A stretch of DNA of 64,000 bases from Mycolicibacterium sphagni. GTDB taxonomy: Bacteria; Actinomycetota; Actinomycetes; Mycobacteriales; Mycobacteriaceae. This document shows positions 23,014 through 31,615 of this stretch, piece by piece. Under the pieces are notes generated by a model that was not told the DNA's origin, did not search any database, and saw nothing but the letters and a program-made list of their open reading frames with translations. The stretch is from the NCBI RefSeq assembly GCF_013337765.1, contig NZ_VBSB01000012.1:1-64000 (forward strand), written 5' to 3'. The translations under genes were made by a program, and so were the position numbers. Position 1 is the first letter of the stretch, and each line of letters starts with the position of its first letter.

Positions 23014-25296
23014 GTGTCCAGACAGGCGTCGGATAACGCGGGTCCCGTTGCTCACCGGGTGACGTGCCCGCTGTGCGAAGCCATGTGCGGGCTCCAGGTG
23101 ACCGTCGACGAAGGCCGGGTCACCGATATCCGCGGCAATCCCGACGATGTGTGGTCGGCAGGGCATCTGTGCCCGAAGGGAACGGCCCTCGGTCAGATCC
23201 ACGACGACCCGGATCGCCTGCGATCGCCGATGATCAAGCAGGCCAACGGAACCCACATCGCAGTCTCCTGGGACGAGGCGTCCGCCGAGGCCGAGCGGGT
23301 CCTGCGCCCGGTGCTGGAGCGCGACGGCGCCCAGGCGATCACCGTGTACGTGGGCAATCCGGTGGCGCACAACCTGGGCCTGAGTTCCTACATCGGTGCG
23401 CTGGTCGGAATGGCGTCGGCGGCCGGGATGGGCGCGTATTACTCGCCGGGCACCGTCGACCAATGGCCGCTGAACGTCGTCGGAACCCTGGTGTTCGGCG
23501 GGATGTGGAACGCGCCGATCCCCGACCTCGCCCGCACCGACCATCTGGTGATCATCGGAGCCAACCCGGCCGCGTCACAGGGTTCGATGCTCTCGGCGCC
23601 GAATGTCACCGGCTATCTCACCGACATCCGCAAGCGCGGCGGCCGCGTGGTGGTCATCGACCCGCGGCGCACCGAGACCGCACAGCGAGCCGGCGAATGG
23701 GTGCCGATCCGGCCGGGCACCGACGCACTGGTGTTGTTCGCGCTGCTGCGGACACTCGCAGCCGACGGGCTCCTGCGTACCCATCCGCACCTGGACGGCC
23801 GGGTCCAGGGACTCGATGACGTGATCGCGCTGGCCGAACCGTTTACCCCGGAGGCCGTCGAAGGGCCGAGCGGAATCCCGGCCGTGACGATCCGCCAACT
23901 GGCCCACGATCTCGCATCGGCGTCGAATCCGGTGCTCTACAGCCGAATCGGGGCCTGCACTCAGGAGTTCGGCACGCTGGCAACCTGGTTGGTGTTCGTG
24001 CTGAACACCGCCCTGGGGGCCGTCGACCGGCGCGGCGGGGCGGTGTTCCCCACGCCGGCGGTGTACTCGCCGATGTTCATGAAGCCACCGGACCAGACCG
24101 GCCCGCGGTGGGAATTCGGCCGCTTCACCTCCCGCGTGCGCGGCATCGGCGAGGTGCTCAGTCAGTTTCCGGTGAGCTGCTTGGCCGAGGAGGTTCTCAC
24201 CCCGGGGGAGGGCCGGATTCGCGCGATGATCGCCGTCGCGGGCAATCCGGCTATCTCGGCGCCGGCAGCGGGCCACCTCGACGAGGCACTGGCATCCTTG
24301 GATGCTCTTATCTGCGTGGATAATTGGCTCAACGAGACAACCCGGCATGCCCACGTGATCTTCCCCGGACTCTCGCCGCTGGAACGCCCGCACGCCGACG
24401 ATCTGTACTGGATGTACGCGATCGCGTCCTGCCTGAAGTGGTCGGAGCCCCTGTTCGCACCCGATCCGGGGCGACCGGCCGAATGGGAAGTGCTCCTGCG
24501 TCTTTCGGGCGCCGTGCTGGGCACACCAGTTCCCGATGTCGACCTCGTCGCGATGGACGACCTGTACACCGGCGGTCTGGTCGCCACCATGTGCGCTCAG
24601 CCGGGCACGCCGCTGACCGGGCGCGATCCGGTCGAGGTCATGGGCGCGTTGAAGGGCCAAGGGCCCGAGCGCATTTTCGATCTCTACGTCCGATTGGGGC
24701 CCTGGGGTGACGGGTTGGGTGCCAACCCGGGTGGGTTGACTCTCGACGACGTCCGGGCTCAACCCGATGGCCTGCGACTCGGGGAGCTGCAGGGCGGCCG
24801 GCTCGACTCGGCGGTCACGACGCCGTCGGGAACCATCGAATTGGTGCATGACCTGTTCGTCGACGATGTGCCGCGGCTGCTGGCGCGATTGGAGCGCGAG
24901 GGCGAATCACTGTTGCTGACCAGCAGAAGGCATCTGCGATCGAACAACTCCTGGTTGCACAACGTCCCGTCGCTGATGCGCGGCCGCGACCGGTGCACCC
25001 TGCTCATCCATCCCGACGACGCGCTCCGGGCCGGGCTGGGCGACGGCGATATCGCCGAGGTCAGCACGTCGGAGGGCAAGGTCTCGGTGCCGGTGCACGT
25101 CAGTGACGAGATGATGCCCGGCGTGGTGTCGCTGCCGCACGGCTGGGGGCACGGTGTGCCAGGCAGCCGCCTGGGCGTCGCCAACGCACATCCGGGCGTC
25201 AACTCGAACCTGCTGAATCCGCCGGATCTGCTTGACGTGCCCAGCAATACCCAGGTGGTCAACGGGGTGCCGTGCCAGGTTCGTCCGGCCGGCTGA
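23014..25296 (+). CDS. Molybdopterin-dependent oxidoreductase (formate dehydrogenase/DMSO reductase family)
   Basis: 760 residues with a GTG start fixed by the leaderless promoter. An N-terminal [4Fe-4S] motif has Cys18, Cys21, Cys25 and Cys53 (CPLCEAMC, then CPKG). The bis-MGD-binding middle domain (VIIGANPAASQGSM, IDPRRTETAQRAGEWVPIRPGTD) and the C-terminal MGD domain (LTSRRHLRSNNSWLHN, HGWGHG) follow. No separate electron-transfer or membrane subunit is encoded beside it, and no Tat signal is visible, so it is a cytosolic single-subunit enzyme. It resembles the mycobacterial Rv0197-type oxidoreductases, whose substrate is not established. Confidence 0.9.
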   Translation: MSRQASDNAGPVAHRVTCPLCEAMCGLQVTVDEGRVTDIRGNPDDVWSAGHLCPKGTALGQIHDDPDRLRSPMIKQANGTHIAVSWDEASAEAERVLRPVLERDGAQAITVYVGNPVAHNLGLSSYIGALVGMASAAGMGAYYSPGTVDQWPLNVVGTLVFGGMWNAPIPDLARTDHLVIIGANPAASQGSMLSAPNVTGYLTDIRKRGGRVVVIDPRRTETAQRAGEWVPIRPGTDALVLFALLRTLAADGLLRTHPHLDGRVQGLDDVIALAEPFTPEAVEGPSGIPAVTIRQLAHDLASASNPVLYSRIGACTQEFGTLATWLVFVLNTALGAVDRRGGAVFPTPAVYSPMFMKPPDQTGPRWEFGRFTSRVRGIGEVLSQFPVSCLAEEVLTPGEGRIRAMIAVAGNPAISAPAAGHLDEALASLDALICVDNWLNETTRHAHVIFPGLSPLERPHADDLYWMYAIASCLKWSEPLFAPDPGRPAEWEVLLRLSGAVLGTPVPDVDLVAMDDLYTGGLVATMCAQPGTPLTGRDPVEVMGALKGQGPERIFDLYVRLGPWGDGLGANPGGLTLDDVRAQPDGLRLGELQGGRLDSAVTTPSGTIELVHDLFVDDVPRLLARLEREGESLLLTSRRHLRSNNSWLHNVPSLMRGRDRCTLLIHPDDALRAGLGDGDIAEVSTSEGKVSVPVHVSDEMMPGVVSLPHGWGHGVPGSRLGVANAHPGVNSNLLNPPDLLDVPSNTQVVNGVPCQVRPAG

Positions 25297-25299
25297 GCC

Positions 25300-25752
25300 T
25301 CAGTCGCCGACCGAGTCGGCCAGGCGGTGCAGCAGCTCGGTGAGGACGAGTTGCTCTTTGCCGGACAGGATCGAGAACAGCTCGTGCGCGGCGGCGGTGT
25401 AGGCGGTCGCCCAGGTCTCGGCCTGGCGCCGCCCCGTGGCGGTCGTCTGCAGCAGGGTGACCCGGCGATCGGAGTCGTCTGCGAAGCGCTCGACGAGGCC
25501 CTCGCGGACGAGCGCGTCGATCAGTGTCGACGCGGTGCCCTGGGTGATGCCGACCGCCCGGGCCAGATCGGTGAGCCGGACCGGACCGCAGCGGTTGACC
25601 TCGAATAGGACCTTGGAGCGCGGAGTAGACACCCCCTGGTCACCGAGTCGCTCGTCGAGAGCCCGGACGAGGGTCTTGCCGGCCCGGCCGAACGCGTCGG
25701 CGAGCTCGGCGGCCTGCTGACGGGAATCGGAGTCGCGTGCTGAGCTTGAAAT
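25300..25752 (-). CDS. MarR-family regulator, apparent ATT start codon
   Basis: 150 residues if read from an ATT at 25750-25752. The usual-codon frame starts only at a GTG at 25632 and gives 110 residues, lacking the first MarR helix. The 40 codons before it read RQQAAELADAFGRAGKTLVRALDERLG, a good MarR dimerisation helix. A TGA at 25759-25761 closes the frame upstream, and no ATG, GTG or TTG lies between. A strong GGGAGG ribosome site sits 9 bases before the ATT. The winged-helix core is VRLTDLARAVGITQGTASTLIDALVREGLVER, then DSDRRVTLLQTT. It is divergent from an aldo/keto reductase, with a palindrome between them. Confidence 0.8.
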   Translation of the reverse strand: MSSSARDSDSRQQAAELADAFGRAGKTLVRALDERLGDQGVSTPRSKVLFEVNRCGPVRLTDLARAVGITQGTASTLIDALVREGLVERFADDSDRRVTLLQTTATGRRQAETWATAYTAAAHELFSILSGKEQLVLTELLHRLADSVGD

Positions 25753-25803
25753 CTGGCTTCACCTCCCAGGGTTGACAGGAGCCTATCGCGCCAGCAAGAT
25801 AGT

Positions 25804-25828
25804 TTGATATCGAACCATTCGATCTCAA
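25804..25828. promoter_or_regulatory. MarR operator between the regulator and aldo/keto reductase genes
   Basis: TTGATATCGAA (25804-25814) and TTCGATCTCAA (25818-25828) are inverted repeats matching at 10 of 11 positions around a 3-base centre. This is typical of a MarR dimer site. It lies 52 bases upstream of the regulator start and 30 bases before the reductase ATG. Confidence 0.75.
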
Positions 25829-25857
25829 CGTATCCCATTGGGAATGGAGGATCTTCC

Positions 25858-26718
25858 ATGCAACGTTTTCCGCTGGCCGGTTACAACGTTCATCGCGTCG
25901 GATTCGGTGCCATGCAGCTCCCCGGCCCGGGTGTGTTCGGCCCGCCGCGCGACCGCGAACAGGCGCTGGCTGTACTGCGCCGGGCTGTCGATGCCGGTGT
26001 CGACCACATCGACACCTCGCAGTTCTACGGCCCCGACGTGGCCAACGAGCTGATCCGTGAGGCCCTGCATCCCTACCCCGACACCCTGGCGCTGGTGAGC
26101 AAGGTCGGCGCCCGCCGCGACGATCAGGGAGGGTGGCTGCCGTACAACGAGCCCCATGAACTGCGGACGGGCATCGAGGAGAACCTGCGCACCCTCGGCG
26201 TCGACCGGCTGGCCGCGGTCAATCTGCGGGTCATGGAGAACGAGGCCGATGCGTTGTTCACCGATCAGCTCGGGGCGATGATCACCGCCCGCGACGAGGG
26301 GTTGATCGCCGGGATCGGGCTGAGCAATGTCAGTCATGAGCAACTGCTGCATGCCCTGGAACTCACCGACATCGTGTGCGTGCAGAACCCGTTCAACCTC
26401 GTGGACCGCACGTCGCAGCCCGTGCTCGATGAATGCATCGCCCGCGATATCGCGTTCGTGCCGTTCTTCCCGCTCGGCTCGGCGTTCCACGAGGTGAATC
26501 CGGTGCTCACACACCACCTCATCGAGGGCGCCGCCAAGCGGCTGGGCTACACCCCTGCGCAGATCGCGCTGGCGTGGACACTCGGGGTCGCGGACAACGT
26601 CCTGCTCATCCCGGGCACGTCCTCGCTCGGGCATCTCGAGGAGAACCTCGCGGTCGCCGACATCGAACTCGACGAGGAGACTCGGCGCGAGCTGACCGCC
26701 GTCGCGGCGACTACTTAA
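25858..26718 (+). CDS. Aldo/keto reductase
   Basis: 286 residues from the ATG at 25858 with a GGAGGATC ribosome site. The AKR TIM barrel is recognisable: VGFGAMQLPGPGVFG, the catalytic Asp-Tyr pair in DHIDTSQFYG, the Lys in LVSKVG, GIGLSNVSHEQL and the NADPH-binding LLIPGTSSLGHLEENLAV. The usual catalytic His region reads NLRVMEN, so the His appears replaced. This occurs in some AKRs and may change activity. The divergent MarR gene and the palindrome between them suggest induction by a reactive carbonyl, phenolic or oxidative signal. The 3' end overlaps the convergent fadE23 gene by 8 bases. Confidence 0.9.
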   Translation: MQRFPLAGYNVHRVGFGAMQLPGPGVFGPPRDREQALAVLRRAVDAGVDHIDTSQFYGPDVANELIREALHPYPDTLALVSKVGARRDDQGGWLPYNEPHELRTGIEENLRTLGVDRLAAVNLRVMENEADALFTDQLGAMITARDEGLIAGIGLSNVSHEQLLHALELTDIVCVQNPFNLVDRTSQPVLDECIARDIAFVPFFPLGSAFHEVNPVLTHHLIEGAAKRLGYTPAQIALAWTLGVADNVLLIPGTSSLGHLEENLAVADIELDEETRRELTAVAATT

Positions 26719-27925
26719 GCTCGGTCGACGACAGCCCGAGCAGCCGGCGGGCCACCACCAGCTGCTGGATCTGCTGCGTGCCTTCGAAGATGTCGAGGAT
26801 CTTCGAGTCGCGGGCCCACTTCTCCAGCAGCGTCTGCTCCGAATAGCCTGCCGTTCCGGCTAATTCGACGGCTTTGAGGGTGATGTCGCTGGCCACTCGA
26901 GCGGCCTTGGCCTTACCCATCGACGCTTCTTTGGAGTTCGGGATCGCATTGTCGGCCTGCCACGCCGAGCGCACGGTCAGCAGGTAGCCGGCCTCCCAAT
27001 CGGCCTCCATGCGAAGGAATTCCGCGGCCGGGGCGCTCTGAGCGTGGGCGGGCTTGTCATAGGAGATCTCCACACCCGCCTCGGTCAGGATTGTGCGGAG
27101 CTCCTCGAGCGCGGCCCTGGCCACACCGACGGCCATCGCCGCCACGATCGGCCGGGTGTTGTCGAAGGTCTCCATGACGCCGGCAAAACCCTTCTCCACG
27201 TGGATCTCCGGGTCGCCGAGCAGGTTCTCCTTGGGGATGCGGGCGTTGTCGAACCGGATCACCGCGGTGTCGGAGGCCTTGATGCCGAGCTTGTGCTCGA
27301 GACGCTCGACGGTGACCCCGGGGTGCTCGCGCGGGACGATGAACGACTTGATGGCCGCACGGCCGAGTGCCTTGTCCAGCGTCGCCCACACCACGATGTG
27401 GGTGGCCCGGGATCCGGCGGTGACGAAGATCTTCTCACCGTTGATCACGTATTCGTCGCCGTCGAGCACCGCTGTGGTGGACACGGCCGCCGAGTCGGAG
27501 CCGAATGATGGCTCGGTGATCGCCATTGCGGCCCAGACGTTTTTGCCCAGCCGTTCCAGTTGCTCGTCGGTGGCCACCCCCGAGATCGCAGCGTTGCCCA
27601 ATCCCTGGCGGGGGACCGACAATAGCAGTGCGATGTCACCCCAGGAGATCTCGAGCGCATTGAGCAACGCGGACATGTTGCCGCCGTTGATGTTTCCCTT
27701 CGGCCCGTCGTCGCTGTCGCGGAAGGCTTCTGTGCCGGCGAACGAAATCGTGTTGGCCTCCGAGATGCCCTCGAACAGCGTGGCCAGCGTGTCCAGCTCG
27801 ACGGGGTAGGCGTGTTCGGTGACGTCGTACTTGCGCGAGATCGGCCGAAGCATCTCCGCGGCACCCTGGTGCGCCTTCTCGATCACGGCTTCCAGCTTGC
27901 GCGGCAGTTCGAGATTGATTGCCAT
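26711..27925 (-). CDS. fadE23: Acyl-CoA dehydrogenase FadE23
   Basis: 404 residues from the ATG at 27925 (MAINLELPRKLEAV). This is a full ACAD domain: MAITEPSFGSDSAAV, GEKIFVTAGSRATHIVVW, the C-terminal KILDIFEGTQQIQQLVVARRLLG with the usual catalytic Glu segment. The length and its position directly after a 464-residue partner match Rv3140-Rv3139 (FadE23-FadE24) of M. tuberculosis. There the pair is thought to form one alpha2beta2-type dehydrogenase. The protein probably oxidises a long or branched acyl-CoA, but the substrate is not known. The 32-base gap to fadE24 indicates one transcript. Confidence 0.9.
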   Translation of the reverse strand: MAINLELPRKLEAVIEKAHQGAAEMLRPISRKYDVTEHAYPVELDTLATLFEGISEANTISFAGTEAFRDSDDGPKGNINGGNMSALLNALEISWGDIALLLSVPRQGLGNAAISGVATDEQLERLGKNVWAAMAITEPSFGSDSAAVSTTAVLDGDEYVINGEKIFVTAGSRATHIVVWATLDKALGRAAIKSFIVPREHPGVTVERLEHKLGIKASDTAVIRFDNARIPKENLLGDPEIHVEKGFAGVMETFDNTRPIVAAMAVGVARAALEELRTILTEAGVEISYDKPAHAQSAPAAEFLRMEADWEAGYLLTVRSAWQADNAIPNSKEASMGKAKAARVASDITLKAVELAGTAGYSEQTLLEKWARDSKILDIFEGTQQIQQLVVARRLLGLSSTELK

Positions 27926-27957
27926 GACAGTCTTTTCCGTTCGTTGGACCGTGACGT

Positions 27958-29352
27958 TTACAGAACGACAACACCCTCGGCGACGCCGATGGCCCGCAGA
28001 TCGCGGTACCAGCGCTCGACCGGGTGTTCCTTGGTGTAGCCGTGACCACCGAGCAACTGCACACCGTCCAAGCCGATCTGCATGCCTTTGTCGGTGCCCA
28101 GCTTCTTGGCCAGCGCGGCCTCGCGCGCGAACGGCAGGCCGCGCTCTGCGCGGGCGGCGCCGCGCCAGGTGATCAGCCGCAGGCCGTCGAGCTCGATAGC
28201 GATGTTGGCGCACATGAACGCGACGGCCTGCCGGCGAGCAATGGGCTCGCCGAACGCTTCGCGTTCCTTGATGTAAGGAATCACGTAGTCGAGCACAGCG
28301 TGCGAGGTGCCGACCGCCAGTGCGGCCCAGCCCAAGCGCGCCAACGCGATTGCCTCTGAATAAATCTGCGCGTAATCGGCATCGGGTCCATCTTCCTCGC
28401 CCAGGCGTGCCGACACCGGGACCGATACCTTGTTCAGTTCCACCTGACCGAGGGCGGCGGCTCGGATACCCATGCTGGGATCGGCTTTCACCGAGACTCC
28501 GGGAGTGGAGGCCTCGACGATGAACAGAGCTGGCTTGCCGTTGAGTTGCGCTGCAATGATGAACAATTCGGCGTCAGCGGCGGCAGGCACCAGCGACTTG
28601 ACACCGTCGAGGCGATAGCCGCTAGGGGTGCGTACCGCGGTGCTCTTGAGCGCGGTCGGGTCGAACAGGGCGTGCGGCTCGGCGATCGCCACACAGGCCT
28701 GCGGCACGTTGTCGCCGGCGAAGTCATTGAGATAGGTGGCCTGCTGGTCGGCGCTGCCCCAGTGCGTCAGGGCCGATGCGACGCCGCCGGGAGCGAGGAT
28801 CGGCAGCGCCAGGCCCATGTCACCGTAGGCGAGCGCTTCGGCCACCAGGGCGTTGGTCACCGTGCTGCGGCGCTCGGCGATCCCGTCGAAGTCCTCGGGG
28901 ACGTTGATCGCGGTGATCCCCAGCTCAGCGGCCTTGGCGATCAGATCCGGGGGATAGGCGGCCGCCTCGTCGGCGTCGTGAGCGGCCGGGCGCAGAATCT
29001 CCTCGGCGAACTCGTCGACCGTCGCGACGATCATCTTCTGATCGTCATCGGGGGTCAGATCGAAATAGTCGGCGCCACTTGGCCGCAGCCGGGTCGGGGC
29101 CTTTCCGACGCCTTGGACCTTCTTGAACTGGCGGGTGGCGGCACCAGCTGTCGAGAACGCCTGCTTGACACCGTATTTCAGGCCGCGGTTGAAAGGATCG
29201 CGCAAGTGGTAGCGGTCCAGAAAATCCTGGCCGACCAGCGGCGTGATGAGCGCAAGCCCGATATCGGTGATGGATCGCTTGTGCTTGAACTGCCCGACCG
29301 CGCTATCGCGGGCCCGGGCGCTCGTTGATGTGGGCGGAAGAGTCTTCGTCAT
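27958..29352 (-). CDS. fadE24: Acyl-CoA dehydrogenase FadE24
   Basis: 464 residues from the ATG at 29352. An unusual N-terminal extension of about 90 residues (MTKTLPPTSTSARARDSAVG, then a helix with DIGLALITPLVGQDFLDRYHL) precedes the ACAD domain. In the domain, CVAIAEPHALFDP replaces the normal catalytic or FAD loop, and the C terminus has MQIGLDGVQLLGGHGYTKEHPVERWYRDLRA. The region equivalent to the catalytic Glu ends in AEGVVVL, so this subunit may be non-catalytic, with FadE23 providing the active site. The M. tuberculosis homologue is isoniazid-induced. The palindrome at 29407-29422 is the likely control site. Confidence 0.9.
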   Translation of the reverse strand: MTKTLPPTSTSARARDSAVGQFKHKRSITDIGLALITPLVGQDFLDRYHLRDPFNRGLKYGVKQAFSTAGAATRQFKKVQGVGKAPTRLRPSGADYFDLTPDDDQKMIVATVDEFAEEILRPAAHDADEAAAYPPDLIAKAAELGITAINVPEDFDGIAERRSTVTNALVAEALAYGDMGLALPILAPGGVASALTHWGSADQQATYLNDFAGDNVPQACVAIAEPHALFDPTALKSTAVRTPSGYRLDGVKSLVPAAADAELFIIAAQLNGKPALFIVEASTPGVSVKADPSMGIRAAALGQVELNKVSVPVSARLGEEDGPDADYAQIYSEAIALARLGWAALAVGTSHAVLDYVIPYIKEREAFGEPIARRQAVAFMCANIAIELDGLRLITWRGAARAERGLPFAREAALAKKLGTDKGMQIGLDGVQLLGGHGYTKEHPVERWYRDLRAIGVAEGVVVL

Positions 29353-29404
29353 TGTCGTCAGCCTCGTCGACGGTGGGCGGTGCTGGTCAGGTCTCGACGA
29401 ACCT

Positions 29405-29422
29405 ATCTTACTCCAAAGTAAG
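29405..29422 (-). promoter_or_regulatory. Palindrome over the fadE24-fadE23 promoter
   Basis: CTTACT-CCAA-AGTAAG at 29407-29422 is a perfect inverted repeat. A minus-strand -10 box TAAGAT (29410-29405) overlaps its left arm, about 55 bases before the fadE24 ATG. No regulator gene is adjacent, so the binder is probably encoded elsewhere. The rest of 29353-29565 shows no gene. Confidence 0.6.
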
Positions 29423-29565
29423 GTCGATCTCGGACCCCGTTGGCGCACCGGGTTTTGTTGGGTAGGTCACACGTCGGGGAAATGGGGTAGTGGTCTACTC
29501 GCATCCCCGCCCGATCCGCGTTCGAGACTCAGTGCACAGATATTCGAGCAGGTCTGGGGGTTGAT

Positions 29566-30804
29566 ATGACCGTCACCATCGACGCGCCGCGAACGCCGAA
29601 CGTGTTCCACGCCGGTTTACCCGCGGTCGACTACGACAATCTGACGAATCCGGACGAGGCGCTGGCGATGCTGATGCGAGCGCGCGAGCGGGCTCCCATC
29701 GCGATCGGCCCGCATGGGCCGGAAGTGCTGACCTACGAAGCCGTCCACGACGCGCTGCGTGACCGCCGACTCCGGGTGCCACAAGGGATGTTCCTTGCGT
29801 CCCAGGGGATTACGTCGGGTCCGCTCTGGGATCGCGTGGTCGCCACGATCATCAACATGGACGGCGACGAGCACCATCGGCTGCGCCGGCTGGTGTGCAA
29901 GGCGTTCACCCCCAGGGCGACCGCACGGCTGCGCACCACGGTCGTGGGTGTCATCAACGGGCTGGTCGACCGCTGTGCGGCCGACGGCCGATGCGACGTG
30001 GTGGCCGACATCGCCCGGCATTACCCGATTCCGATCATCTGTGCTCTGCTCGGCGTTCCGGGCGGGGATTGGGAGCAGTTCGCTTGCTGGACCGACGAAT
30101 TCTTCAAGGCCTTCAGCTGGAACGTCGCCGAGAACATGCCCTCGATCCTGGCCGCCTGGCAGGAGCTCGACGACTACGTCGACGGGATGGTCGCCGAGCG
30201 ACGCCACCGGCTCACCGACGATCTGGTCTCCGACCTGATCCGGGCCGAAGACGAAGGGGATCGTCTGTCGATCGAAGAACTGCGCATGCTGGTGGCCGGG
30301 CTGCTGATGGCCGGTACCGACACCACGCGAAACCAGCTCGCCGCATCGGTATCGGTGCTGTGTGACCACCCCGACCAGTGGGCGCTACTGGGGCGGCGGC
30401 CGGACCTCGCTGTGAACGCGGTGGAGGAGACGATGCGCCACTCGCCGATCGTGTTCGGCACGCTGCGTACCGCGGTCGAGGATGTCGAAGTCGCCGGATA
30501 CGTCATCCCGGCCGGAACCTTGGTGATCCTCAATTCCGCTGCCGCCAACCGTGATTCCGGTGTGTGCGAGGAACCCGCGCGCCTGGACATCACGCGAACC
30601 GCTGCGCTGCCGATGCAAACCTTCGGCGGTGGTGTGCACTACTGCCTCGGGGCGAACCTGGCCCGCCTCGAACTGACCGAAGCGCTCACGGTCATGGCGC
30701 GCCGCATGCCCAACATCCGGCGCACCGGCCCCGCGCCGTGGAAACCGCTGAGCGGCTTGAGTGGACCCGCGACCCTGCCCGTCGAATTCGACGCCGGGCA
30801 CTAG
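29566..30804 (+). CDS. Cytochrome P450 (orphan)
   Basis: 412 residues with a GGGGGTTGAT site before the ATG. The heme loop is FGGGVHYCLGANLAR (Cys near residue 355), the I-helix is MAGTDTTRNQL with the usual acid-Thr pair, and the K-helix is ETMR. It is a soluble P450 without an adjacent ferredoxin or reductase gene. It is divergent from fadE24, and its end overlaps the convergent hisN gene by four bases. The neighbourhood near hisN and the fadE genes recalls the CYP141 region of M. tuberculosis, but sequence identity to that family was not tested. Confidence 0.92.
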   Translation: MTVTIDAPRTPNVFHAGLPAVDYDNLTNPDEALAMLMRARERAPIAIGPHGPEVLTYEAVHDALRDRRLRVPQGMFLASQGITSGPLWDRVVATIINMDGDEHHRLRRLVCKAFTPRATARLRTTVVGVINGLVDRCAADGRCDVVADIARHYPIPIICALLGVPGGDWEQFACWTDEFFKAFSWNVAENMPSILAAWQELDDYVDGMVAERRHRLTDDLVSDLIRAEDEGDRLSIEELRMLVAGLLMAGTDTTRNQLAASVSVLCDHPDQWALLGRRPDLAVNAVEETMRHSPIVFGTLRTAVEDVEVAGYVIPAGTLVILNSAAANRDSGVCEEPARLDITRTAALPMQTFGGGVHYCLGANLARLELTEALTVMARRMPNIRRTGPAPWKPLSGLSGPATLPVEFDAGH

Positions 30805-31592
30805 CGCGCCAGGCGGGCCAGGGTCTCGTCGTGCAGCAGTCCGTTGGTGGCGACGGCATGCCCACCGTGCGGACCGGGCTGGCCGTCAAGGTTGGTGAAG
30901 GTGCCGCCGGCTTCGCGCACCAGGATGTCCAGCGGGGCCAGGTCCCACAGCTTGACCTCGGGTTCGGCAGCGATGTCGACGGCCCCCTCGGCGACCAGGC
31001 AGTAGTTGAAGAAGTCGCCGTACCCGCGCACCCGCCACACGGCGTCGGTCAACGCGATGAACCGGTCGCGCAACCCGAGGTCGGCCCAGCCTGACAGGCT
31101 GGAAAACGACAGGCTGGCAGACCCGAGGTCGGAGACGCCCGACACCGCCAGTTTGCGGGCGGGCCCGTCGCCGGTGCTGGCGAAGGCGCCCAGTCCCTTC
31201 CCGGCCCACCAGCGCCGGTTCAGTGCGGGAGCGCTGACCACGCCGACGACCGGCACGCCATCTTCGAGCAGCGCGATCAGGCTTGCCCAGACCGGCACGC
31301 CGCGCACGAAGTTCTTGGTCCCGTCGATCGGGTCGATCACCCACTGCCTGCCCTCGAAGGTGGCCGTCCCGCCGTACTCCTCGCCGACGACGGCGTCGCG
31401 GGGGCGTTCGCGCGACAGGATCTCGCGCAACGCGGCCTCGACGGCTTCGTCGGCATCGGTAACCGGCGTCAGGTCGGGTTTGGTCTCGATGCGCAGATCA
31501 AGCGCCCCGAACCGGTCGAGGGTGATCGCATCGGCCCGGTCGGCGAGCTCGACTGCCACCGAGAGGTCTGCCTGTACACCGTGGCCGTTCAT
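30801..31592 (-). CDS. hisN: Histidinol-phosphatase / inositol monophosphatase family (HisN, Rv3137-like)
   Basis: 263 residues of the Mg2+-dependent IMPase fold: Glu in VVGEEYGGT, the metal-binding WVIDPIDGTKNFVRG, and the C-terminal EVKLWDLAPLDILVREAGG. The M. tuberculosis homologue in the same neighbourhood, Rv3137, is reported as the histidinol-phosphate phosphatase of histidine biosynthesis. The DPIDGTKNFVRG motif and conserved position support HisN over inositol phosphatase. The gene is alone on the minus strand; its start faces a small membrane-protein gene 23 bases away. Confidence 0.85.
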   Translation of the reverse strand: MNGHGVQADLSVAVELADRADAITLDRFGALDLRIETKPDLTPVTDADEAVEAALREILSRERPRDAVVGEEYGGTATFEGRQWVIDPIDGTKNFVRGVPVWASLIALLEDGVPVVGVVSAPALNRRWWAGKGLGAFASTGDGPARKLAVSGVSDLGSASLSFSSLSGWADLGLRDRFIALTDAVWRVRGYGDFFNYCLVAEGAVDIAAEPEVKLWDLAPLDILVREAGGTFTNLDGQPGPHGGHAVATNGLLHDETLARLAR

Positions 31593-31603
31593 GGCAGCAG
31601 TCC

Positions 31604-31615
31604 TACCATGGCCGC
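31604..31615 (+). promoter_or_regulatory. -10 box giving a leaderless mRNA for the small membrane protein
   Basis: TACCAT at 31604-31609 is followed by six bases and then the ATG at 31616. This is the spacing of leaderless mycobacterial transcripts, and no ribosome site is present. No good -35 box was seen. Confidence 0.5.

Noticed and set aside
21703..23544. 613-residue minus-strand open frame
   Set aside because: It is antisense to the ALDH, PaiB-like and molybdoenzyme genes, which show clear motifs. The frame results from high GC.
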